Shown piece after piece: positions 12,301 to 24,300 of a DNA stretch of 64,000 nucleotides. How positions within the stretch are numbered: position 1 is the stretch's first letter; every line of letters starts with the position of its first letter. The notes under the pieces were generated by a model that searched no databases, was not told the DNA's origin, and saw only the letters and a list, made by a program, of their open reading frames with translations. Made by a program: the position numbers and the translations under genes. Source of the DNA: Oscheius sp. JU75 (lineage: Eukaryota; Nematoda; Chromadorea; Rhabditida; Rhabditidae); assembly GCA_037178855.1 (NCBI GenBank), contig JASJZC010000001.1:8308001-8372000 (forward strand), given 5' to 3'.

Positions 12301-15300
12301 ATTTGTCGAATGCTGGCGGGAAAGGCTTTCGTTTCACTAAAGACATATTTGAATGCACAGAATGAAAAGACACCATACCTGTGAGCTTCGAAGAGGTCTC
12401 TGCGGTTCCTTCCGAGTTTGTGGCGACAGCCTTGATTTCTCCCGCGTCTTGTAGAGTGATGTTCCTGAGTTCCAGCTTGATGGATCCATCGAATTCTCGT
12501 ATTTCGACTCGCGAATCCGAACTGGTGAGCTCCTTTCCGGCCAGGAACCATTTGACTGTGGGCATCGGCTCGCCTTCCACTCGCACCTCGAAGATGACTG
12601 TGTTCTGTTCCGTCTCGGTCACGTCCTTGAGTGTTTCCACGAATCTCGGCGGCTTCTTTTGTTTTTCCATCGGAACGACGATGAGCCGAGCCTTGGTCTC
12701 GAAACGACCGACGACGTTCTCGGCACGGCAGAGCACAGTACCGGCATACTGTGCAGAGTCGATCGTGAGCTTGTGGTCGTGGTTGATCACCTGGAAACGT
12801 TTTTGACTGACGAGGAAATACGGGTGGGATGTGAGACTGGCGGAAAACAGATTGGCACTTCGCTTGATTGATTGTTGTTTTTCTTGGCTTTCTAATAACA
12901 ATCCCAAAGATTTTTTGTTTAGGTACAGGCAGTATGACCTCATACTCCCTCGAATGCTTCTTTGACCCACCTCGATCTTGCATCCAGGACTCGTGGGATC
13001 CATTTTGTGCCCGTTGATGTACCAGGTGACGTCCGGGTTCGGACTTCCGCTGACGGTAGTCTCGAAAACGGCCTGCTCGCCCTCTTTGACTGTCTGCAAG
13101 ACTCTCGCAGTTTTACACTTAAGGACACAAAAAAATAATGATAAGACACACAGGATCTGAGAGAAAGACGGCGCCAACAGCCGCAAACATGCCCGATGGC
13201 AGCTGTTGCTCCTCTTTTGCTGCCGCCCACTCTTCCAGCTTTTATTCCCGATTCATGTGCCAGAAGAAAAACACCCAGGTACACCTGACCATCGATTTTA
13301 AGCACAGACCTTTCGAATTTCTAGATAGCTCAGCGGTTAGCGTGCTGAACTATGGATCTTAACAGCCTAGGCTCGATTCCCGGTCAGATTTTTGGTGTTC
13401 AAAGACGCAGACGAACCTGGTATGTCTTATTCTTATCTCTATTTCGTATCAGAAAAGCTTCTGGTGACCTACTAGAGAATGAAAGAATTTAATGAACTAA
13501 CCTGATCTTCGATATCCTTGAGGAAGGTCGGGGCGCTGCGACTCTCCTCCTCGGGGATCTCGACTGTGAGTCTGGCTCGGCTCTCCGCACTTCCATGCTC
13601 GTTGCTGGCCTTTGCGACAATTTCTCCCTCGTGAACATCCTGTTGGCAGTTGTTGATCACGACACGGAAATAGCCATCCGCACCACTGATCTCGACTCCA
13701 TCCTCGCCATGCTTCAGCTCCTTGCCCTAGAAGTTTTTGTTGGTTTAAAACTTGGTCGCCTAGATACCTTGAGAGTGAAGACGACCTTCGGCTCCGGCCA
13801 GCCGGCGACGTCCACCTCAAAAGCGACTTGATTCTTCTCCATGACAGTCTTGTCCTCGAGCTGTTTGTTGAAAGTCGGGGGAGCGGGAGGAACGATGACT
13901 CTCAGACGGGCTGTGCACTGCTCAGATCCCAATCGGTTGTTTACCTAGAAGGAGTAAACCATGCAAAATGTAGCCTTACCTGGCAGGTGACGATTCCGTC
14001 AAAATGCCTTGTCACATCCGTGATAGTCAATATGCAAATTCCGTCCTCGTTGATGAACTTGATCTTTTCGGACTCACTCAACGGGTAGCCATTGATGAGC
14101 CAGGTGATTTCGGGAACCGGATCTCCAGTGTAGACGGCCTTGAAGCGAACTTCGTCGCCTTCTCGGCATTCGACGTTCTCGATAACGGCCTGGAAGAAGA
14201 GAAGTTCGTAGGCTACAGTTATGGAACCGTCTGTCGACTCTGATTGTCTGTCCCTAACCCTCTCATTCTCTTATTCTGCTGGTCTACCTTTGGAACGTCA
14301 ACCCTTCCGATAGGACTATGAAAACCTCTTAAGAAAGTACCTGGAACTCAGGTGCCACGTGATTCTTGTCCGGATCGGGCTCGACGAGCAACTCGGCCTT
14401 GCTCTCGGCTGCTCCGAATTCGTTTTGAATCTTGACTGTGTAGACACCGGTGTCGTCCGGCTGTGCGTCTCTACAATACAGTCAATTGGTAAACGATAGA
14501 AGATAATAGAAGTACATGATTTGAAGTTTGGCCTTCTGTCCATCGTACTGCAGCTTGAAGTCGTGACTCGGGCGAAGAGGCTGATCGTCGACGAGCCACA
14601 CAAGTTCCGGCTCCGGCCAGCCTTCAACTTCACACTCGAAATTGCACACTTCGCCTTCTTTGCACTCTTGGTCTTTAAGTGAATTCACAAATTTGGGAGG
14701 GGCTGCCTCCTTTTCGACCTTGAGCACGCGGAAGAAGGCAGACGTCGATGCTTGTCCGTACTCGTTCGTCGCCATACACGTGTAGCGACCAGTGTCTTCC
14801 ACCTGGAAACATAATTTTGGATTTGATCATACAAACAGAAATTGAGAAACTTAATGTCTTTATCTGCTTGCAGGGGACTACCGTGAACTTTCATCAATCG
14901 AACTCTACCGTCTCGCAGAAGTCCGCGGCTTCTGACTTTCTTTACGGGTAGACTATAGCACCTTTGAGCTTCACCATGTTTACAAAGTTGTAGAGCAAAT
15001 CAAGACTTATAGCTTCCCAAAACACCGTTTAGCGATTGAAGCGAGTCTTCAAGGCGAAAAACTTGAGTGAAGTTTATAGGGAAACCAGAGCAAAACTTCT
15101 ATCCAAGTTTCGAGACCCAGGATTGAAATTTCGAGGTTTTCGATGTTTTACAAAGTTGTAGCCCTTGATCCACTCTACAGCTTTATAAAACATTGCAAAG
15201 CTCGAAAGTGATGCGGTCTACCCGTAAAGTTTGTCAGAAGTCGCGAACTTCCAGTTCGCGTAGAAGCATGTCCATTGCCAGTATTGCCCAGTCAAAACTG

Positions 15301-18300
15301 ATGCAGGAAATGGCGAGGATATAGTTGAAACGACACCCACCTGAACGGGATCAATGGTCATGGCAAAGAATCCGTCCTCATCGGCATAGAACGTGTGTCT
15401 CTCGTCCTCATTCAGCTGCACGTCATCCTTGTACCAAGTGATCTCTGGCAGCGGATAGCCAGTCACTTTGAGGCACATCTTGGCGGAAGATTCCTGCAGA
15501 GTGCGGAAGCCGTATTGTGTCCTCGTGACTCGAGTTCCCTGCATCTCAAGCGTCGTACCCGTAGTAGCTGAAACCGTTTTTTAGTACTTTGATATCCGCT
15601 GCCCCCGTGTCTCTGTTTGATAAAGCCCCTAGTCAAACAGAGTCATTCTCAAGAGTGTTCCCCTGTTTCAGACTTCTCCACTTCAAAGTGAAAGAATCGA
15701 TTGGCACGTTGCCAATCGCTTAACCTCCGCCCACTATGAGTCCCCCTGCGTGAACGAGCAGCACAGCCGTGTCCAGAGAGCTCTCTATTTTTACATCAGA
15801 CTCTCATGGACGAGGGAATATCGATGTGTTTGGTTATGAAAACTGAGGATTGAACAGGAAATGTCTGCGGTTCAACGGTATTCGTATGTTTGTACACACC
15901 AGTGGATAACCAATCACTTTGAAAAAAAAAAAGTGATTTCCTCAAGTTCAAACCCATGTCGATCCTTCAAAATACGCTATAAATTTGCCTGTTTCATAAG
16001 CACCTATCCTAAACTTTCAGATTTGAACTAACAATCCACAAAAAGTTATGTTACTGTCACGTAAAGCCCCTAAAATCAATGTCGCTAAAAGACTCACTCC
16101 AATCAATGGAAGAACTGCCTCCAGAATAGATAGAAGTTGTCGAGCCTGTAGGCGAGATGACTGGTGGAGACTTGATCTTCTTCCTTGGCGTTCCTCCTTC
16201 ATCGGGACCTACAAAGTATATGTTTTTCTCGGGTACAATTATATCTGAATGCTAACAGAAGCAGTTAGAACATTTAGCATTCACGCTCTAACAAAAGATG
16301 ACCAACATCGACAGGACATCCGAATACATTTAGCTGTCAGAATGTATCTCTTTTTCCAGTTTTAGGCTTTTCAAGGACTCTCGATCTGTACTGATCATGA
16401 ATGATTAGTACTGACCAGAAGAAAAACGGGCCACTGTCTGATCAGTGACCAGTCATTGATTTTTCAGTGTGTTCATTGGCAGAGAGACTTGATATGTTCC
16501 TTCTGCCGAGCTCACAAAGAAAAAAGTGGGACACGCAAGCAACTGGACACGTTTAGACCAATAAGTTATCTGGAGACTGGACAAATAGTTATATTGGTCT
16601 AGTACCAAATGGCAGACTGCTTTTTCGACTGCTGGTTCCAGTGTTTTCGCTGAACTCGGAGCGCATATCGCTAGCTGTGAGGGCATTGAAGCCTTCGGTA
16701 GCTGTCGTCGTCTCCGTCTCAGCACGTTCGGCAGCTAAATTGGAAGGAAATGAACTCACACCATGAGGGATCGACGAGCTCGAGACCACCCTCCTCGGCC
16801 TCGGTCAGCTCGATAATATAAAGTGACCGTAAGACCATTTTGACGATTGGTATAGGGGCGAAATTAGGATAGAGAGGACATCTACAGAGCCAATGTGCCG
16901 CAGGGGGGCCAGCAGGATGTCAGTTGCTCTCTCTCACTCTCTCTCTCGATCTTGCTCACGCTTTACAACAGAGAAATCGGGCGGCAGGCACGGGCGAGGG
17001 CGGACGGCGCGAGCGCGGACTCCACTCGAGAGTCTGTTGTCTTTTCATGGCTCCAGGTTCTTCTAGTCAGTCTCCGTCCCCTTATTTCCTCTCTTACATC
17101 TTACAAGAAATACCGAATTACCGTAAGAGATCTCATAGAAACTTAGAGTTACGCGCGCGAATACATAATTGCGTATCTGCGTTTTTAGGGCTAAAGACGG
17201 CAGTTTCGAGACTTGCGATGTTCTCTTGCTCTCCTCTATAATTTCAAAACATCGGAAAGCTCAAATGTGCAGTGCTCTACCCAAAAAACGCATTTTCACA
17301 AATTACACTTACGTAACCCCGGTGTTTTATTAGAGCGCTTACGGTATTCCAATCAGATCTCGAAGTCTAATTTTACGATGTGTTCTGGTAGTAGTTGTCA
17401 GTTTGCGCTGTCCTACAGCCTGTCTTAGAACCCATTTCAGTAATATAGAGAAGTTTGGAAAGATGTCTGGCGAAATTTATGTCAGAGACGGGACCATCCG
17501 AGACATATCCACTATTTTTCCAACACTCGTGCTTACTTTCCCCCCTATTTCTAGACTTTATTAACACTTTCCCACGCCCTCACCTCAAAAAATTTGAAAC
17601 ATCTGTTTACCCGAACTCTAGGTAAGATCAGCTGTTCTCGACCCGTCTCCCGCCTCAAAGTGACCACAACAGTTGTCCTCTCTCGCGTCCTCCCTCCCAC
17701 ACAGAGTACGTTTTTTCTCCCCTCAAAGATGTAATAGATTCACAACAATCCAATCAAAAGAGCCCGACCGTAAAAGACAAAATGACTAACCGTAAGCCTC
17801 GTGTTCCTCGGCGATGTCTCGCAGCCATCCCTTCCTGATGTATTCGGATTCTCCCAGATTCGCTGGCGCCATACTGAACTCCGATTTTGGTAGAGAAGAC
17901 AGGGACGAAAGTTACGTGAAAGCAGGTAGTCCCGGGTCCGTTGGCTTCAGAACGAGCATGTCTTCATCGGCTGTGTGTGTTCTGACGGCGTACTTGTCGA
18001 GCTGAATTGGTTGAGGATTGGGAAAGGTGGGTAGACAAAAAGTAAAGCTACTGGCACAGACGAGAGTCGAAAAAGCTGACGAAGTTTCTTGGAGAGCACT
18101 TACGAACTAACTGAGAAGGCTTATTAGGAGGCTTCAAATTTTTTGTCTAAAACAAACGAGAGTTCTTAATATTCTCTACGAGTACAGAGGGTCATGGAGA
18201 AACTTTTCCAATTAGAGAGAGTACGGATAAGAACCAAGACTGTCAAGAGTCAGCTTTCCCGAGTGCGGGCTACTGGAGAGTAAAAGTAGAAGCGTCAGTC

Positions 18301-21300
18301 ATAAGAAAACAGAGAAGCTCAGACTCACCCTGATCGTGGCACAATGCTTGTAAGTGACAGGCTCGGTCTGTTGTTTCTCCGTGATCATGAGCTTGTTCTT
18401 AAACATGAACACGTATCGTTCCTTTGGTCCCTCTCCATCATCGACTTTGAACACGTCCTGAATCAGTCGACTATCAGAAAACAGTCAAAACTACATGTCG
18501 AATCAGTTTTCCCAGCCTGGACGTGTCTCCCGGGTAATCGCTAATGTTTTTCGTGTACTCTAGTTCGTTAATTCGTTGCGGAATACTCAGCACCAGCTCG
18601 AGCGCCTTCTGGACACTTCGAGAGCTGTGTTGGGCTCTGGAGGCGTATTTTACGAATTCCTGAACGGGTATCGTATGGGTTTGAAGAGGACAATACCTTG
18701 AAGAAGTTCTGATATTGGGTCATGCGATCTACGACTTGTTGGAGACGCTCCACGAATGAACTTGCGCCGGCCTCGCATGTGTTCGCTCGCGCCTGAAAAT
18801 GGACATAAGCTTGCGAACATTACATTTGTTTATACTGGGTGGAAACGACAAAATGACAGTTTTAACATGCGAACAGGAATAAGAAGCAAAGAGGAGGGTC
18901 ATAAAGTAATTATGAACATGACCAAAGACATCGTCATCCAAAGCGATTCCTACATTCTGTAGCGGCTATCTCTGACTCTTATCAACGCCAATTTGACGGG
19001 AAACTGTTTTCGTTTCTGCGTCGCTTACGCTCCTGGCGGAGCAATACACACTGTCAATGTTCGTTTTGAAACTTGAACTGTTTGACTCTTAAAACTCGTT
19101 TTGTCAACTCTAATCTGGGATAACACTTGACAGAAGTCCACAAAGATTGTCAAGTGTTGTCTCACATTAGAGTTGACTTGTGTCGCAGGCAGACGCCTCC
19201 TGCAAATTGTAAAGGTAGGATTTGTTCGAGGCCACGAATCAGAAGCGCTAAAGTATTGCCAAAGAGTATATACCAAAAGTTTGCAAGTCAATATTCAAGT
19301 TTGAGAAAGAACGCGTTGCTCTTGGAAAGAGTCACATAGTAGGACAAGAGTAGTTGGCGGCGAAGCTGCCTTTAGGCAGCTGGTAGAATCTATTGAAACA
19401 ATCGGAAAAGCGGACAGGGAATAAGATACAAAGTTACGGTTGAGGTAACGCGTAACCATCTCATCAGTTTCTCATCCTACAATTACAAGTGTCAAAAGAC
19501 GTCCGTCTGCTAGATGTGTCAGGTATTTTCTCGGATAACACCTGACAATTTTTGCATCCTGATAAGAGTCGAGTCAGAAGATAGTCGAATAGTAGTTCAG
19601 TTGCAAAAGGAACACTGATTCACTCTGCCAGAAGTTGGTGCTGAACTAAGGATAAACCGGTGGTCCTTCTTGTTCGGAAAAAGGGAAAACTAGTTTGTCG
19701 AACGGAAGATAAAGAGAGGAATGGCGAGTTTAGAGCATCAACAGCCTGTAAGAGCGGCACGGGTAGGAAGCTTTTGAATGTTTATTTCTAAAGGAACGGA
19801 ATACTGGCCGAGAAACCAAACTAAGGAGTGATCCGGGTCAAACTCTGCATGGCAGGGTTGAGTACATTTATTCATGTTAACAGTACGGAAAGTTTCCACA
19901 ATTGTATTCTTTCTATACAATGTAAAAGGTAAAGTTTCTATCCGAATCAACAGCAGAGATTCTTGGAGAGCTCTGCGAGTCAAGCTCCTGCGGGGTCTTG
20001 CGACTCCGACCGTTGCGGAGGCATCCCGAGGGGACAGGTCGCAGGGCATTACGTTCCAAAGTTGCCCAACTTTTTATAGGAACGCCTTAGAAATTGTATG
20101 GACTGTCCAACCCGAGAGACAGGGTTCAATTTACAGAGCTGGAGAGCATTACTGTGGATATCGATAGGCTTGAGAATTAACTTTTTCTCGGTTTCAAGAC
20201 AATCCAAAAAATTACCGAGATATTGGAGGCACACGATATCTTGACTACTGAAACAATATAGGAGAGGATCCTCCTACTATCGAGACGGTACAGGATGGAG
20301 ACGAACGCTGGAAACTGGTCTCACTGCAATTTGAAAAGGTGTATGCAGGCAAGTTCAATAGGAACGGCAGTTAGCACAGAGGTTCTGGCTTTGCCACGTT
20401 CCACAAAGCTTTCGGATCATACAAAAACTGTCAGTTTAAACCAAGTACAGACAGGGAGCCGTTGGTGTAGGTGAAAGGCTATGGTAGCTCGTGGATAGGA
20501 TTGAGGGCTATATTTTTTCAAACAGTTCTGGTAAGATAGACGACTCACTCTCACCGTGAACGAAAAAAATAGGACTATTGAAGAAAATGAATGAAAAGAG
20601 TCAATAATGGGAAAAACCAAATCAAAGAATGATTAAAGGATATAAGAATGAAAGCAAAATCAACGCCAGTACGATAATTTGATTCAGCTGGCACAACTAT
20701 CAGTACAATTGACAGTAAGTGCTTAGCTGGGTTCAAATCAGTGGCCCAAAAACTCGAACAGAATGTTTCCATCGAAGAGGCAATAGAGAGCAAGAGGTCA
20801 GAGGCAAAAAGTGCTGAGACTCTCAAATTTATCTCTGTAAAAATATTCATGCTCGACTTTTGAACAGATCTGACTGGATGATAGGCAAGAGATCAAGGGG
20901 ACCAACTGCATTTGGGAAAAGAGATAAATAATTCAAACCCAAATGAGTACATGTTCTAAACTGGGAAATAATAACAGTAGATTTATCTTTGGAGAAGAAA
21001 AAAATCAAGTATTGGACCCGAAAAGTGACCGCACTATGGTATAATTCTTTTAAGCTGTCTTCCGTCCCGTGTATCATCCAGGTACCTCTAACATTCAATT
21101 TGAAAACAACTCTTGCAAATACAAGGACCATAGAGACGGAAAATAAAAAGTTCTTAGAAACCGAGGCAAAATCTGAATGAGAAAAAGTAGATAACGTAAA
21201 AGTTTTGCAGAGATCTAGTGGCAGTAAACGTTCAAAGAGCAAGAGATCTAAAGCGTTCGACAAACTACTTCTCTTCACATTAATCAGTCCCCCTTCCAAT

Positions 21301-24300
21301 TAGCCTGCTCATAGCCGAGAGCGGCTGTCAGTGCAAACGGCTTCCCCGACCGCGTTTTGCTTTTTGCTGTCTGTGTTGTCGACGACGATTCGCAACACAA
21401 CAGCTGCCAGCTGTAATGAATGGACAGGCCAGTTCGGCAGCGTGTGAGCTCAGTTGCCTACGTTGCTTTTTCGCCCGACGAACGGTGCTTGTTTCCAAAA
21501 GGACGTTTTAGTCTAGTTGCGACCGAAAGTCGGTCGTTTTTGTGGGCAAACGGAAGTACCGTAAAACTCTAATATAAGCACCCCTTACGTAAGAAATACG
21601 CAATAACGTATTCGCGTTTTTCGGGATCAAGACGGCTCCTTCTGACTTTCTGATGTACTTCAAAATTGTAGCCCGTAATCTGCTCTACAACTTTGCGAAA
21701 CACCGGAAAGTCAGGAAAAATCGTCTTGACCCCGAGAATAGCAAATACTTATTTGCGTATATCTTACGTAAGGGGATGTTTATAGTGTGTTCACAAAAAC
21801 AACCAAACGACCAGGAATCGCGAGTTTTTTGGCGCGGATTCAAACGGCTAGAAATTAGCTGGAGAAAAGCACCAACAAAGGAAACTCTGCCAGAAAATAG
21901 AGAGGAATGTCTCCAGGAACAACAGCATCCATTTCTGCCAAGATCAGCCATTTCTGGGACAACGGAAAGTTTGAACTGATTTGATCGAGAAAGAGCGAAG
22001 CGGTGAAGTTTCGAAGAAACGGCTTTTGAGAGGATTGAGAGGTCAGAGGTAATTGACAGCGATAGGTTTCCCTATTAACAATGAAAAAAAACGATTCAGT
22101 TTCTCCCGGAGTCGGTGAGTCAGAGTTTGTCAGTCCGCAGTTGGTGGTCCGCAGTTTTGTCACCGCTTCGCTCTTTCTCGATCAAATCAGTTCAAACTTT
22201 CCGTTGTCCCAGAAATGGCTGATCTTGGCAGAAACAATGAGGTGGATGCTGTTGTTCCTGGAGACATTCCTCTCTATTTTCTGGCAGCTTTTCCTTTGTT
22301 GGTGCTTTTCTCCATCGTCTTCGTCACTTGTCTCGCCTTTTTTCGGCTTAACAGGAACAATGAGACGGACCGTGATGTAGAGCTTATGCCACGTCCACAC
22401 GTTGACTACCCTTGTTGTGTGAGTTCAAAGATTGGGAGAAAACAGATGCATACAGATTTGCCAGGGTACTATTGGACTTATCCAGTGCCCATCCCCAAAA
22501 AATTGCCAACATCTCTTCTGCACCCAGTGTCTCAGGGATTTCAATGAGCGAAACGAAAAACTCGTATGCCCTTCTTGCAGTTTCTCTCTATCGCCTAGGG
22601 GTATGTTCTGTTCTAACCTTTTCACTGAATACTTCCAGAGTGGAACGAGTACTACATCCGCTACTTCTCCTCTACTTGACTACTCTTCGCGAAGACCTCA
22701 ACTCTGTTGCACCCCTGATCGATATTCGATTGGGCACTGCTTTGATCTCTCATAGCTTGTTCAGTTTTTGGGAACTGACACAATCGGAACACAATAAAAC
22801 TTCAAAAAAGTAAAGTAGCATAAACGAAATAGGATACAGTTCCTTGACTATTAAGAGAATGTACGACAGTTCAAAAATTAACCTTTTAGAACTTGCTTGA
22901 AAAATATCAATATCTAAAAGTGCGGAGATATCAGACAAAGTAAGAAAAGAAAAAGGAGGTTGTTTGGAACCGAACACTGTCTAAGCTTGAGAGTCAAATA
23001 GAGCATAAGTCTGTTCAAAAGATCATTTTTCAAATGGTGACGAGTACGTGAGAATCAAAGAGAATTTCAGGTAAAAATAAGTTTTCAAACTTGGAAGTTC
23101 CAGGGAAGGCAGTTCAAAAACCCTGGGTACGGTAGTAGGAATCAGTATCTCATGAACTTAAAGTAGAGCAAACAGATTCAAAACAAAATAATAATTAGGA
23201 TGAGGAATACTGAATATAGTCTAGCCAAGTAGTGAATAAATTCATAGCTGTCGAAATAATATTTTGTCGTCCCCTGAAAGCTGCTCACCTCAAAATAGTC
23301 TTTGATCTTGGGCTCCTCCAGCAGCTTCAAGGTTTGCGGCAGTTCCCGGAAGAAGTGCACATGTTGTTCGAAGTCGTTCTCCAGACGGACAAAAGTCTGT
23401 CCGACCTTGCCCGGATCGTCAGAGTAGTAGTTCAGACCCTTCAACAGAACACTAAAAGATGTTTGTGCTTTGAAAAAGGGAAAGAGACTTGGCGTGGAAG
23501 TTGTAGAGTTCAGCTACGTTGAGAGCCAACTGCTCACGATGGGCAAGAATTTCGGCTGGCAGATCGGGAGAGTCGAGAGCACTGTAAATTAGAAATCAAA
23601 CGATGTCAGTCTCTGCCCATCATTCATTTATTGTCCTTAGGCTTTCTGTGTACTGTCCTTTGGAATTTTCAACAAAAAAACCTGTCCCGTCTATCTGTCC
23701 CTCCAACTAACCGTCTTTGTCTATGACTCTGTCAACGTACATTTGCGCCTGATCTCTTTTTGATATAGATCCCAGAGAAAATCGGCGCGGCCTTTGCCTG
23801 CTTGGCTCAGTCGGTTCGCGCTCCGTCTACAAAGCAAAAACTAGCCGGGTTCGATTCCCGTGTGGGTCAAACCTGCTTGCCTGTTCTCATAAAACCGTTT
23901 AGAATGTCTTTCTGCAGCATTTGTTGGATTCATTTCTTCGGTTTTTATTTTACGAAGTTTGCGTGCCGATTTGGAACGGATGACCGATTTCTGCTCGCTT
24001 CAGGTAAGGAGAAAACTCACGTTATGTAGAAATCGACGCAACAGCGCAGATTGGTAACAAACTCCTCTTCCGAGTTGAGCAGGTCATGGTAGACTTGACT
24101 GAAAAAACTTTTTTTTGTTGTACAAACCCCTTCTATTGACCCCAATCACCCTATCACTCCACACAATGCGTAGGCTGTATATCCTCGTCGCCCACCCGGA
24201 GGTGCGAGCTAATAGAGAGGGAGTTGAGAGCAAACGTTCGAACAACAAAGCCACTTGGCGGCTCGACCCTGGAGAGAGATGCCACACTTTCTTGACACAG

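Larger units (their letters stand above)
11729..15567 (-). other. unc-89: UNC-89 first Ig block (about seven I-set Ig domains)
   Basis: Starting from LEMQGTRVTRTQYGFRTLQ (exon 15341-15567), successive I-set repeats are recognisable by the W in WYKDD / WLVDD / WLING and the Y-x-C or related Leu-x-Cys near the end: Ig2 from PPKFVNSLKDQECKEG, Ig3 from APEFQAVIENVECREG, Ig4 from APPTFNKQLEDKTVMEK, Ig5 from APTFLKDIEDQTVKEGEQ, Ig6 from PPRFVETLKDVTETEQ and Ig7 from PPAFDKSPQPQTVEKG. Exons: 14516-14802, 14341-14470, 13980-14189, 13768-13944, 13502-13725, 12971-13093, 12379-12790, 12197-12336. One intron holds a 334-bp terminal-inverted-repeat element. Confidence 0.9.
18793..23288 (-). other. Large unc-89 intron with nested gene and repeats
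   Basis: This is the intron between DH exons 23289-23451 and 18697-18792, both with matching splice phases. It contains the antisense RING-like gene (22215-22679), its inverted partial copy (21861-22006), a foldback element at 21556-21792, the 28-bp-arm palindrome at 19105-19175, a related hairpin near 19500-19550, and otherwise AT-rich sequence in which I recognise nothing. The open frame at 20847-21299 has no recognisable features. Confidence 0.8.
17791..24098 (-). other. unc-89: UNC-89 DH-PH (RhoGEF) module, split over many exons
   Basis: The DH domain begins DQVYHDLLNSEEEFVTNLR (24021-24098), then LAHREQLALNVAELYNFHA (23489-23581), LLKGLNYYSDDPGKVGQTF (23289-23451), SSFVERLQQVVDRMTQYQNF (18697-18792) and KALELVLSIPQRINELEYTK (18495-18659). 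PH strands follow: DVFKVDDGEGPKERYVFMFK (18329-18457), LDKYAVRTHTADEDMLVLKP (17916-18001) and SEYIRKGWLRDIAEEHEAY (17791-17873), the last being the C-terminal PH helix with its invariant Trp. A 4.5-kb intron (18793-23288) splits the DH domain and holds the nested RING-like gene. Confidence 0.94.

Noticed and set aside
16757-16870. Possible alternative first exon of unc-89 (MVLRSLYIIELTEAEEGGLE)
   Set aside because: Would need a 25-nt intron to join exon 16606-16734; the normal exon joins in phase to the upstream PH exon, so this is probably chance.
20847-21299. 150-residue minus-strand open frame in the large unc-89 intron
   Set aside because: In the sense direction of unc-89 but no Ig, DH or PH pattern and no similarity to UNC-89; the DH exons on both sides splice in phase without it.
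23795-23875. Genuine tRNA gene
   Set aside because: A and B boxes are perfect, but no proper anticodon stem forms and the flank is shared with other copies, so a SINE is the better reading.
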